From Nocardia wallacei (GTDB lineage Bacteria; Actinomycetota; Actinomycetes; Mycobacteriales; Mycobacteriaceae), in the NCBI RefSeq assembly GCF_029869545.1, contig NZ_JARWQD010000248.1:1-37598 (forward strand): DNA of 37,598 nt, given 5' to 3'. A model generated the notes under the pieces. The model saw only the letters and a program-made list of their open reading frames with translations. It ran no database searches and had not been told where the DNA came from. The position numbers and the translations under genes were made by a program. Below, in pieces: positions 1 through 7,192 of this stretch. Position 1 is the first letter of the stretch. Every line of letters begins with the position of its first letter.

Positions 1-313
1 CGCCGCCCTGCGCGGCGGCGGCGATCCGCGCGCGATCGGACCGACCCTGACGGCCGGGCACGATTCGCTGCGCGACGACTTCGAGATCTCCACGCCGCAG
101 CTGGACGCCGCGGTCGAGGCGGCGCTGGACGCGGGCGCGCACGGCGCGCGCATGGTGGGCGGCGGCTTCGGCGGCAGCATCATCGCCCTGACCGACGCCG
201 CCCGCAGCGACCGGACGGCGGCGGCGATAGCGAAGCGCTTCCATACCGCCGGTTTCGCCGAGCCGCGGACGTTCGTCGCGGTGCCGTCGGCGGGGGCACA
301 CCGGGTGTCCTGA
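1..313 (+). CDS. galK: galactokinase, C-terminal part (5' truncated by window edge)
   Basis: Open from the window start in the frame beginning at base 2 and ending with TGA at 311-313, giving about 103 C-terminal residues. The segment MVGGGFGGS is the glycine-rich phosphate-binding motif 3 of GHMP-family galactokinases, followed by IIAL as in actinobacterial GalK. The ending (FVAVPSAGAHRV) also matches the usual C-terminus, where a PSxGA element comes just before the stop. Galactokinase phosphorylates galactose at C1 in the Leloir pathway in the cytoplasm. The N-terminal substrate-binding part and start codon lie outside the window. Another GHMP kinase is the main alternative, but motif spacing favours GalK. 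Confidence 0.85.
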   Translation, partial: AALRGGGDPRAIGPTLTAGHDSLRDDFEISTPQLDAAVEAALDAGAHGARMVGGGFGGSIIALTDAARSDRTAAAIAKRFHTAGFAEPRTFVAVPSAGAHRVS

Positions 314-379
314 AAACCGAATTCACGGTATTCCCCGTGGCCTTCCGTATCGCGTCTGTGTCGCGACAGAGGAATGGCT

Positions 380-396
380 CTGCGAATCCGGCGAAT
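380..396 (+). repeat. 17-bp direct repeat, copy 1
   Basis: CTGCGAATCCGGCGAAT occurs here and again, identically, at 626-642, with 229 bp between the copies. Both lie in non-coding DNA upstream of the DUF397 gene. The repeat could be a binding site for a regulator or a remnant of a duplication; the sequence does not decide. Confidence 0.6.
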
Positions 397-625
397 TCTC
401 GGGAAACTCGTGCACGAGCAGATGCAACCGCATCTGTGTGTGCATCAGGCGGCCACGGGCCCGCCGCTCGTCCGGTCAGCAAACATTGACCACACCGGCA
501 CAACCCTTGCGACCTCGTTGTATTCGTACCCTAGACCGTCCGCAGCATACAGTCAGCAACCACACTGGGCCTGTGTGACTCCGGCAAACACCCCAGAATG
601 TGCCCCGACCTGCCGGGTCATGAAC

Positions 626-642
626 CTGCGAATCCGGCGAAT
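626..642 (+). repeat. 17-bp direct repeat, copy 2
   Basis: Identical to the copy at 380-396. It lies about 200 bp upstream of the DUF397 start codon at 840. Confidence 0.6.
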
Positions 643-839
643 ACCCTACAGCTATCCGAATTCAGAACGTACGGTAAGGACGCGATTAGCTCGACTGCCA
701 ATGGTTACTCAGTTCTATGCGCCAGTCGGGCCAGGGGGATCGAGGCCGCTGCCACCTGGGTGACCGGCCTCCGTCGCAAGGCAATGTTGCCGCGCACATC
801 GCACCAGCGCACATCGAAAACCCTGTCTTGGAGGTAGTG

Positions 840-1070
840 ATGACCGAGTCGGACGCCGCCCGTATCGCCGGGCTGCCCGCGACCAGTTGGCGCAAGTCCA
901 GTTTCAGCGGTCCGGACGGTAACTGCGTGGAATGCGCACCCCTGCCCGACACCACGGTGGCGGTCCGCAACAGCAATCGACCGGAGGCGGGCACCCTGGT
1001 GTTCACCCGCGCCGAACTCGCCGCGTGGATCCGCGGATGCCGCGCGGGTGAATTCGACGACCTGATGTAG
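840..1070 (+). CDS. DUF397 domain protein
   Basis: A 76-aa protein that is essentially one DUF397 domain. The opening TSWRKSSFSGPDGNCVE (about residues 15-31), the middle VAVRNSNRPEAGTLVF and the ending of the AAWIRGCRAGEFDDL type are the family signature. The ATG at 840 is chosen over the longer frame from 717 because GGAGG at 830-834 is correctly spaced. DUF397 proteins are small actinobacterial proteins usually encoded beside an XRE-type DNA-binding protein and thought to act with it in developmental or secondary-metabolism control. No such partner is adjacent here, so this copy is an orphan or works with a distant partner. Biochemical function is unknown. Confidence 0.9.
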   Translation: MTESDAARIAGLPATSWRKSSFSGPDGNCVECAPLPDTTVAVRNSNRPEAGTLVFTRAELAAWIRGCRAGEFDDLM

Positions 1071-1110
1071 ACGCCGATCGGTCATGCGCCGACCCGATTA
1101 GGGTTGGCGC

Positions 1111-1860
1111 ATGACCAGGCGCAGGATTCTCATCACCGGAGCGAGTTCGGGTCTCGGCGCGGGCATGGCCCGCGAATTCGCACAGCAGGGACGCGATCTG
1201 GCCCTGTGCGCACGCCGGGTGGGCAACCTCGAGCAGCTGCGCGACGAACTGCTGCGGGCACATCCCGGCATCACCGTCGCGGTCCGCGCGCTCGATGTCG
1301 ACGATCACGCCGCCGTGCCGACCGTCTTCGCCGAACTGCGCGACGAACTCGGCGGGCTCGACCGGATCATCGTCAATGCCGGGCTGGGCAAGGGGGCGGT
1401 ACTCGGCACCGGTCGCGCCGACGCCAATATCGCGACTGCCACAACGAATTTCGTCAGCGCACTCGCGCAGGCCGAGGCGGCCCTGCAGATCTTCCGGGAA
1501 CAGCGCGCCGGGCATCTCGTGCTGATCTCCTCGATGAGCGCGGTGCGCGGCCTGCCCGGGAAGAAGGCCGCCTACTCGGCCAGCAAGGCCGGGCTGTCCG
1601 CGCTGGGCGAGGGGCTGGCGACCGAATTGCGTCGCGGCCCGATCGCGGTGACGACCGTACAGCCCGGATTCATCGCGACCGATATGGCCGCGCAGGCGGG
1701 CGACGCCAAGCTGGTGGCGCCGATGGACAAGGGCGTCGCGGCGATGGTCGCGGCGATCGAGCGCGAGCCCGTGCGCGCGTGTGTGCCGCAATGGCCTTGG
1801 CGCGCGCTGAATCTCGTCCTTCCCCTGTTGCCGCGCACAATCCTGGCCCGACTGAGTTGA
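1111..1860 (+). CDS. short-chain dehydrogenase/reductase (SDR)
   Basis: A 249-aa classical SDR. Residues 5-20 carry the Rossmann motif TGASSGLGAG (TGxxxGxG), residues about 88-92 have the NAG element, the catalytic Ser lies in LISSMSAV, and YSASK supplies the catalytic Tyr and Lys. Length is typical for the family. The C-terminal stretch (about 220-249, WPWRALNLVLPLLPRTIL) is hydrophobic, a tail seen in a subset of actinobacterial SDRs that may touch the membrane. It stands alone, 40 bp after the DUF397 gene and 350 bp before the beta-lactone operon. The substrate cannot be read from sequence. Only a weak ribosome-binding site (AGGG) precedes the ATG. Confidence 0.9.
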   Translation: MTRRRILITGASSGLGAGMAREFAQQGRDLALCARRVGNLEQLRDELLRAHPGITVAVRALDVDDHAAVPTVFAELRDELGGLDRIIVNAGLGKGAVLGTGRADANIATATTNFVSALAQAEAALQIFREQRAGHLVLISSMSAVRGLPGKKAAYSASKAGLSALGEGLATELRRGPIAVTTVQPGFIATDMAAQAGDAKLVAPMDKGVAAMVAAIEREPVRACVPQWPWRALNLVLPLLPRTILARLS

Positions 1861-2210
1861 GCAGCGCGCCAAACGCTTTCGAGCGCCGGATCCGCGGTAT
1901 GCGGTGAGGTCTCTCACAATTTGCCCGAATCATTCGCTGTGAATTCTCACCACGGCAACATGATCCGCGGGTTTGCCAGGCACCGCCGATGAGCCCGTCC
2001 ACGGGCTGCCACGGGCCCGATAGCGCGCGAAATCGGAATGTAGCCGGAAGATGGCCCATATCTGAAACCTGGCGTCACATGTATTGATCGTCCCAGACAG
2101 TGGTCGAGGAATGCGTGGATGCGGTTGGTCGTGGGACTAGTTACCGTTGGGTAGCATCGTTGCTCGTCCCGAATTCCGATCGCAATCGTCACCCATTTCC
2201 AGGAGGCGAC
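1861..2210. promoter_or_regulatory. intergenic region expected to hold the beta-lactone operon promoter
   Basis: 350 bp between the SDR stop and the start of the first ketosynthase gene, with no credible ORF. A short hairpin (arms 1992-1998 and 2001-2007, AGCCCGT/ACGGGCT) could end SDR transcription. The rest is comparatively AT-rich for this genome and ends in a strong ribosome-binding site, AGGAGG, at 2201-2206. No convincing -35/-10 pair was found by eye, so the promoter itself is inferred from position. Confidence 0.5.
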
Positions 2211-3260
2211 GTGTCGCATTCCCGCTTCGAATCCATCGGCGCATATCTACCCGAAAAAGCCGTCACCACAGCAGAGTTGCTGTCGCGACTGAAGGTGCCG
2301 CCGGCCTTCGATCTCGAAAAGATCACAGGCGTGCAGGAACGACGCGTGCACGACACCCGGCCGGAGTCCCGCGAGGATTCCTTCAGCCTGGCCATCAAGG
2401 CTGCCGAGGACTGTTTGTCCAGGTCACAGTACTCCCCCGCCGAACTCGACGTGGTCGTCTCGACCTCGATCACGCGCAGCAGGCACGGCACCCGCATGTA
2501 CATGGAGCCCTCGTTCTCCTCGGCCATCGCCAAGCACATCGGGGCCCGGCGGGCCATTACTTTCGACCTTTCCAATGCCTGCGCGGGAATGCTCACCGGT
2601 ACCTACATTCTGGATCGGATGATTCGGGCCGGAATTGTGCGCAACGGTCTGGTGGTCAGCGGCGAGGCCATTACTCCGATCTCCGAAACCGCGGTCGAGG
2701 AAATTTCGGAAGAATACGACCTGCAATTCGCCTCGCTCACCGTCGGCGATTCCGGAGCGGCGGTAGTGCTGGATCGCTCGGTCGACGATCGCGACCGGAT
2801 CGATTACGTCGAGTTGGTGACGGCGTCGGAGTTCTCGCATCTGTGCCTGGGGATGCCCAGTGACAAGTCCCAAGGCGTGGCGCTCTACACCGACAACCGC
2901 AAGATGCACAACGAGGAACGGTTCCTGGGGTGGACCGACACCCAGCGCGAGTTCTACGCCCGGCGCGGCACCACCTTCGCCGACGAGAACTTCGACTACA
3001 TCGTCCACCACCAGTTCGGCGCGGCGGCGATTCCGTACATGAATGCGATCGCCGAGCGCGAGTTCGGCACCCCGATGCCGCCGGACCTCAACGTCATCTC
3101 CAAGTACGGAAACACCTCCAGCACTTCGCATTTCATCGTGCTGCACGACTACCTGAGCCGCCAGGAGATTCCGGCCGGGTCGAAGCTGCTGCTGGTTCCG
3201 GCCGCCTCCGGTGTCGTCGGCGGGTTCCTGTCCACCACGATTTCGTCTCTGAAGGTCTAG
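2211..3260 (+). CDS. nltA: thiolase-fold ketosynthase, NltA/OleA-like catalytic subunit
   Basis: A 349-aa KAS III/OleA-type condensing enzyme. GTG at 2211 is chosen because AGGAGG lies 4 bp upstream and the protein then starts near the first beta strand (FESIGAYLP). The Cys-His-Asn triad is visible: Cys124 in LSNACAG, His267 in VHHQFG, Asn301 in KYGNTSS. Glu99 in YMEPS sits 25 residues before the Cys, close to the spacing of the OleA general-base glutamate. OleA-type enzymes join two acyl-CoAs head to head to give a 2-alkyl-3-ketoacid. Followed 11 bp later by a triad-less homologue, then OleC- and OleD-like genes, which is the order reported for the Nocardia nocardiolactone cluster. A FabH-like role in ordinary fatty acid synthesis is less likely in this context. 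Confidence 0.85.
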   Translation: MSHSRFESIGAYLPEKAVTTAELLSRLKVPPAFDLEKITGVQERRVHDTRPESREDSFSLAIKAAEDCLSRSQYSPAELDVVVSTSITRSRHGTRMYMEPSFSSAIAKHIGARRAITFDLSNACAGMLTGTYILDRMIRAGIVRNGLVVSGEAITPISETAVEEISEEYDLQFASLTVGDSGAAVVLDRSVDDRDRIDYVELVTASEFSHLCLGMPSDKSQGVALYTDNRKMHNEERFLGWTDTQREFYARRGTTFADENFDYIVHHQFGAAAIPYMNAIAEREFGTPMPPDLNVISKYGNTSSTSHFIVLHDYLSRQEIPAGSKLLLVPAASGVVGGFLSTTISSLKV

Positions 3261-3271
3261 GGGTTCTTGTC

Positions 3272-4180
3272 ATGGGCGTGCGCATCAAATCCACCGGAAT
3301 CAGCAGCGACGGCGACACTTTCAGCATCGTGGACCACAGCGGCCGGGCCGCGCGGCGCAGCCTGGAGCGCGCCGGGGTGCGGCCCGACCAGGTCGGCGTG
3401 CTCATCAACGCCGGGGTCTTCCGCGATTCCAACACCGTGGAACCGGCCGTCTCGGCGCTGATCCAGAAGTCCGCGGGCATCGGGCTCGACTACTCCTACG
3501 GCGATCCGCGGTCGTTCTCCTTCGACCTGATGAACGGCGCGGTCGGCGTGCTCAACGCGGTGCAGGTGGCGCAGTCGGTGCTGGAGACCGGCAGTGCCGA
3601 GCATGTGCTGGTGGTCTCCGGGGATACCCATCCGTCACTGGCGCGGTCCGAGGCCGACGACGAATTCCCTTATGCCACAGCGGGTGCCGCCCTGCTGCTG
3701 GAGCACACGGCGGAAGACGAGGGGTTCGGCCGCGTGCACACGGTGACCGGCGGCGGGAGCCCCGCGGTCGAGTCGTACGTCGATGTGGCCACCATGGGTA
3801 CCGCCGGCCGCTCCCTGATGACGGTCGAGCGGGAGCCGGGTTTCGAGGAACGGCTCCTGGACGCCGCCGCCGAGGTCGCCCTGGCCGCGCTCGACGAGGC
3901 CGGTGATCTCGATCCGGCGACCACCGTGCTGATCGCCTCGACCCCGAGCGCCACCTTCCCGCGCCAGCTCGCCGACAAGCTCGGGATCGCGGAGATCCGC
4001 ACCCCCGACCTGACGGCGGGCGATCCGCACACCGCCGCGCTGCCGCTGGCCTACGACCTGGCGGTACAGCAGGATTCGCTCGGCGGGTACACCACCGTGC
4101 TGTTCGTCGCGGCCGGTGCCGGACCGTCGGCCGCGGCGGCGCTGTACCGGCTGCCCGCGCCGGTCGGAGCGCGGGCATGA
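3272..4180 (+). CDS. nltB: thiolase-fold partner without catalytic triad, NltB-like
   Basis: A 302-aa condensing-enzyme homologue. The position matching the nucleophilic Cys is Ala90 (FDLMNGAVG against FDLSNACAG in the upstream protein). No His is found at the usual position (IASTPSATFP), and the Asn position is Asp (TAGDPHTA). A Glu-Pro pair, Glu57, is kept where OleA enzymes hold the general-base glutamate that reaches into the partner subunit. It is about 47 residues shorter than its partner. Start ATG 3272 follows AGGGG. Published work on nocardiolactone synthesis describes two OleA homologues acting together; by that analogy this is the non-nucleophilic half of a heterodimer. That it cannot act alone is inferred from the missing residues. 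Confidence 0.8.
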   Translation: MGVRIKSTGISSDGDTFSIVDHSGRAARRSLERAGVRPDQVGVLINAGVFRDSNTVEPAVSALIQKSAGIGLDYSYGDPRSFSFDLMNGAVGVLNAVQVAQSVLETGSAEHVLVVSGDTHPSLARSEADDEFPYATAGAALLLEHTAEDEGFGRVHTVTGGGSPAVESYVDVATMGTAGRSLMTVEREPGFEERLLDAAAEVALAALDEAGDLDPATTVLIASTPSATFPRQLADKLGIAEIRTPDLTAGDPHTAALPLAYDLAVQQDSLGGYTTVLFVAAGAGPSAAAALYRLPAPVGARA

Positions 4181-4193
4181 GCGGGGGCTCGGC

Positions 4194-5867
4194 GTGACCG
4201 CGGGCACCTACTGGCGGGCCGTCGACCGGTTCCGGGACGTGGTGGCGGCCGATCCCGACCGGGAAGCGGTGCTCTACGCCTGCGGCCGGGGCGCCGACGG
4301 ACTGCCCGGCTACCGGCCACTGACCTACCGCGAGCTGGACGCGTGGTCCGACGCGATCGCCGAACGCCTCACCGCGGCAGGCGTTTCCAGCGGCACCCGC
4401 ACGATCGTGCTGGTCCTGCCCAGCCCCGAGTTGTACGCGATCATGCTGGGGCTGTTGAAGATCGGCGCCGTGCCGGTCGCCATCGATCCGGGCATGGGGC
4501 TGCGCAAGATGCTGCGCTGCCTGCAGGCCGCCGACGCCGGGGCCTTCATCGGGATTCCGCAGGCCCACGCGGCCCGGGTCCTGTTCCGCCGCTACTTCCG
4601 CGGCGTGCGGGTGCCGGTGACGGTGGGGCGGCGCTGGTTCTGGGGCGGCGCCACGCTGCGCGGATGGGGCCGCACACCCACGGGCACCCTGCCCGCCCGC
4701 ACCCCGGCCCCCGACGCGGATCCGCTGCTGATCGCGTTCACCACCGGCAGCACGGGCCCGGCCAAGGCCGTCGAGCTCACCCACGGGAACCTCGCGGCGA
4801 TGGTCGATCAGGTGGACGCGGCCCGGGACGGGGTACCGCCGGGCACCTCCCTGATCACGCTACCGCTGGTGGGGATCCTGGATCTGCTGCTCGGATCCCG
4901 GTGCGTGCTCCCGCCGTTGATTCCCGGCAAGGTCGGCTCCACCGATCCGGCGCACGTAGCCGACGCGATCGCCCGGTTCGGCGTGCGCACGATGTTCGCC
5001 TCGCCCGCGGTGCTGATCCCGCTGCTGCGGCATCTCGAGCGGACGGGCGCGACACTGCCGACGCTGCGCAGCATCTACTCCGGCGGGGCACCCGTGCCGG
5101 ACTGGTGCATATCCGGGCTGCGGGCGGTGCTCGACCCGGACGTGCGGATATTCGCCGGATACGGGTCCACCGAGGCGCTGCCGATGTCGACCGTCGAATC
5201 CCGCGAGCTGGCCGACGGCCTCATCGACCGCGCCCATCGCGGCGACGGCACCTGCATCGGGCGACCGGCCGCGGGTGTGCGGGCACGGGTCGTGGCCATC
5301 ACCGACGACCCGATTCCGACCTGGATTGATGCCGAATCCCTTGCGGCCGAACTGAATTCGACTCGCGACATCGGTGAGCTGGTCGTCGCGGGCCCGAACG
5401 TCAGCACCCGGTACTACTGGCCGCGGGCGGCCAACACCACCGGCAAGATCGCCGAGGGGGACGTGATCTGGCACCGCACGGGCGATCTGGCCCGCATCGA
5501 CGACGAGGGTCGAATCTGGTTCTGCGGGCGCAAGAGTCAGCGCGTGACCACCGCGCAGGGACCGATGTTCACCGTGCAGGTCGAGCAGGTGTTCAATGTC
5601 GTGCCGGGAGTGGCGCGCACCGCGCTCGTCGGCGTCGGCCCGCGGGGTGCCCAGCGACCGGTGCTGTGCGTGGAACTCGAGGACGGTGCCGATCGGGACG
5701 CCGTCGCCCTGGCGCTGAAGGAGCGCGGTGCCGAATTCGACCTCACCGCACCGGTTTCGGAGTTCCTGTTCCATCCGTCGTTCCCGGTCGACATCCGGCA
5801 CAACGCCAAGATCGGGCGCGAGCAGCTCGCGGAGTGGGCGACGGCACGGGCGGGAGCGCGGCGATGA
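4194..5867 (+). CDS. nltC: AMP-dependent synthetase, NltC/OleC-like beta-lactone synthetase
   Basis: A 557-aa ANL-superfamily enzyme. The ATP-binding P-loop TTGSTGPAK is at about 183-191, the A5 motif GYGSTEA near 320, HRTGD near 425, and the C-terminal catalytic Lys is Lys539 in NAKIG. Start GTG 4194 follows a G-rich SD and lies 13 bp after the preceding stop; the ATG overlapping that stop at 4177 is in another frame, and a start at 4116 would overlap the upstream gene heavily. OleC-type members adenylate a 2-alkyl-3-hydroxy acid and close it to a beta-lactone instead of loading CoA. Between the ketosynthase pair and an OleD-like reductase, this role is much more likely than fatty acyl-CoA ligase. 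Confidence 0.85.
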   Translation: MTAGTYWRAVDRFRDVVAADPDREAVLYACGRGADGLPGYRPLTYRELDAWSDAIAERLTAAGVSSGTRTIVLVLPSPELYAIMLGLLKIGAVPVAIDPGMGLRKMLRCLQAADAGAFIGIPQAHAARVLFRRYFRGVRVPVTVGRRWFWGGATLRGWGRTPTGTLPARTPAPDADPLLIAFTTGSTGPAKAVELTHGNLAAMVDQVDAARDGVPPGTSLITLPLVGILDLLLGSRCVLPPLIPGKVGSTDPAHVADAIARFGVRTMFASPAVLIPLLRHLERTGATLPTLRSIYSGGAPVPDWCISGLRAVLDPDVRIFAGYGSTEALPMSTVESRELADGLIDRAHRGDGTCIGRPAAGVRARVVAITDDPIPTWIDAESLAAELNSTRDIGELVVAGPNVSTRYYWPRAANTTGKIAEGDVIWHRTGDLARIDDEGRIWFCGRKSQRVTTAQGPMFTVQVEQVFNVVPGVARTALVGVGPRGAQRPVLCVELEDGADRDAVALALKERGAEFDLTAPVSEFLFHPSFPVDIRHNAKIGREQLAEWATARAGARR

Positions 5868-6133
5868 GAACGACCGCGCTGCGGGCCGTCCCGGTGCTCG
5901 GCTGGCTCTATCTCGCCGCGGGCCTGATCGCGGTCGCGGCCGACCGGGCACCGCGCAACCGGGCGCTGCGGGTCGTGTGGTGGACCGACGCGTTCCTCAG
6001 CATCGTCGTGCACGCGGCGCAGATTCCCGCGGCGCTGCGCGCGGCGCGGGGCAGCGGGCGATCGCCTCTCGAGACCGCGGTACTGACCCAGATATTCGGC
6101 CTCACCTGGTGGCGCACGCAGGAGGATCTATGA
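5864..6133 (+). CDS. small membrane protein of the beta-lactone operon
   Basis: An 89-aa protein with no family I can name. It has three hydrophobic stretches (about residues 8-26, 38-57 and 70-83) separated by Arg-rich loops (DRAPRNR, RAARGSGR), so it is probably an integral membrane protein with two or three spans. It overlaps both neighbours by ATGA (5864-5867 and 6130-6133), which points to translational coupling and a fixed stoichiometric role. A stretch GGAGG near its 3' end is also the SD for the next gene. It may anchor the synthetase and reductase to the membrane; this is inference from position. Confidence 0.75.
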   Translation: MRTTALRAVPVLGWLYLAAGLIAVAADRAPRNRALRVVWWTDAFLSIVVHAAQIPAALRAARGSGRSPLETAVLTQIFGLTWWRTQEDL

Positions 6134-7170
6134 AGGCTCTGGTAACCGGTGCGTCCGGATTCCTCGGCGGCGCCCTGGTGCGGCGGCTGGTTCGCGACGG
6201 CGACCACAAGGTCGCGGTGCTGGCCCGGCCCACCAGCAACCTGCGCGGCATCCAGGACCTGGACGGCGTCGAGGTCAGCTACGGCGATCTCGGTGACGAG
6301 CCCTCGCTGGCGCGCGCGACCGCCGGTGTCGACGTCGTATTCCACAGCGCCGCACGGGTCGACGAGCGCGGCACCCGGGCGCAGTTCTGGGACGAGAACG
6401 TGCGCGGCACCGAGCGGTTGCTGGAATCGGCGCGGCGGGCGAAGGCGGCGCGCTTCGTCTTCGTCTCCAGCCCGAGCGCGCTGATGGATCGCGACGGCGG
6501 CGACCAGGTGAACATCGACGAGTCGGTCCCCTATCCGCGCCGCTACCTCAACCTGTACTCCGAGACCAAGGCCGCGGCCGAACGAGCCGTATTGGCCGCC
6601 GACGCACCGGGTTTCACGACCTGCGCGCTGCGCCCGCGGGCGATCTGGGGCGCGGGCGACCGATCCGGACCGATCGTGCGGCTGCTGGGCCGCACCGCCG
6701 ACGGCAAGCTCCCGGACCTGTCGTTCGGCCGCGACGTCTACGCCTCGCTGTGCCACGTGGACAACATCGTGGACGCCTGCGTCAAGGCCGCCGCCTCCGA
6801 CAGTGTCGGCGGCAAGCCGTATTTCATCGCCGACGCCGAGCGGACGAACGTCTGGGCCTTCCTCGCCGAGGTCGCCGGGGGGCTCGGATACCCACCGCCG
6901 ACCCGCGCCCCGGACCCGCGCGTGATCAACGCCGTCGTCGCGGCCCTCGAGACGGTGTGGCGCATCCCCGCGGTCGCCCGCCGCTGGTCTCCGCCGCTCT
7001 CGCGCTACGCCGTGGCGCTGATGACCCGCACGGCCACCTACGACACCACCGCCGCCACCAGGGATTTCGGTTATCGGCCGATCATCGATCGCGATCGCGG
7101 CCTGGCCGAGTTCCTGGCCTGGCTCGACACCGTCGGCGGCGTCGCCGAACTCACCCGCGACCTGCGCTGA
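6130..7170 (+). CDS. nltD: NAD(P)-dependent epimerase/3beta-HSD-type reductase, NltD/OleD-like
   Basis: A 346-aa extended SDR. Residues 6-13 hold TGASGFLG (GxxGxxG nucleotide-binding loop), residues 40-70 have the GDL acidic segment, VSSPSA provides the Ser, and Tyr143-x3-Lys147 (YSETK) is the catalytic pair. OleD-type members reduce the 2-alkyl-3-ketoacid made by OleA to the 3-hydroxy acid that the synthetase then cyclises. ATG 6130 follows GGAGG and overlaps the stop of the small membrane protein. The region about 275-310 includes hydrophobic stretches typical of 3beta-HSD-like enzymes, consistent with a lipid-like substrate. Specific assignment rests on operon context. Confidence 0.85.
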   Translation: MKALVTGASGFLGGALVRRLVRDGDHKVAVLARPTSNLRGIQDLDGVEVSYGDLGDEPSLARATAGVDVVFHSAARVDERGTRAQFWDENVRGTERLLESARRAKAARFVFVSSPSALMDRDGGDQVNIDESVPYPRRYLNLYSETKAAAERAVLAADAPGFTTCALRPRAIWGAGDRSGPIVRLLGRTADGKLPDLSFGRDVYASLCHVDNIVDACVKAAASDSVGGKPYFIADAERTNVWAFLAEVAGGLGYPPPTRAPDPRVINAVVAALETVWRIPAVARRWSPPLSRYAVALMTRTATYDTTAATRDFGYRPIIDRDRGLAEFLAWLDTVGGVAELTRDLR

Positions 7171-7192
7171 CCGTTTGCCCCAGGAGTCGATC

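Larger units (their letters stand above)
314..839. other. 526-bp intergenic region without a convincing gene
   Basis: No ORF here has recognisable protein features or typical codon use; the predicted frames are arginine/serine-rich shadows. The stretch is less GC-rich than its surroundings, especially about 480-720. It holds a 17-bp direct repeat (380-396 and 626-642) and a short inverted repeat with 7-bp arms (419-425 and 430-436, CAGATGC/GCATCTG, loop AACC). An XRE-family partner gene, commonly found next to DUF397 genes, was looked for on both strands and not seen. Confidence 0.6.

Noticed and set aside
314..839. An XRE-type regulator expected next to DUF397
   Set aside because: No helix-turn-helix sequence was found in any frame, intact or degraded.
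4177..4193. ATG at 4177 overlapping the NltB-like stop as start of the synthetase
   Set aside because: It looks like an ATGA overlap but is out of frame with the synthetase. GTG 4194 is in frame and has a G-rich SD.
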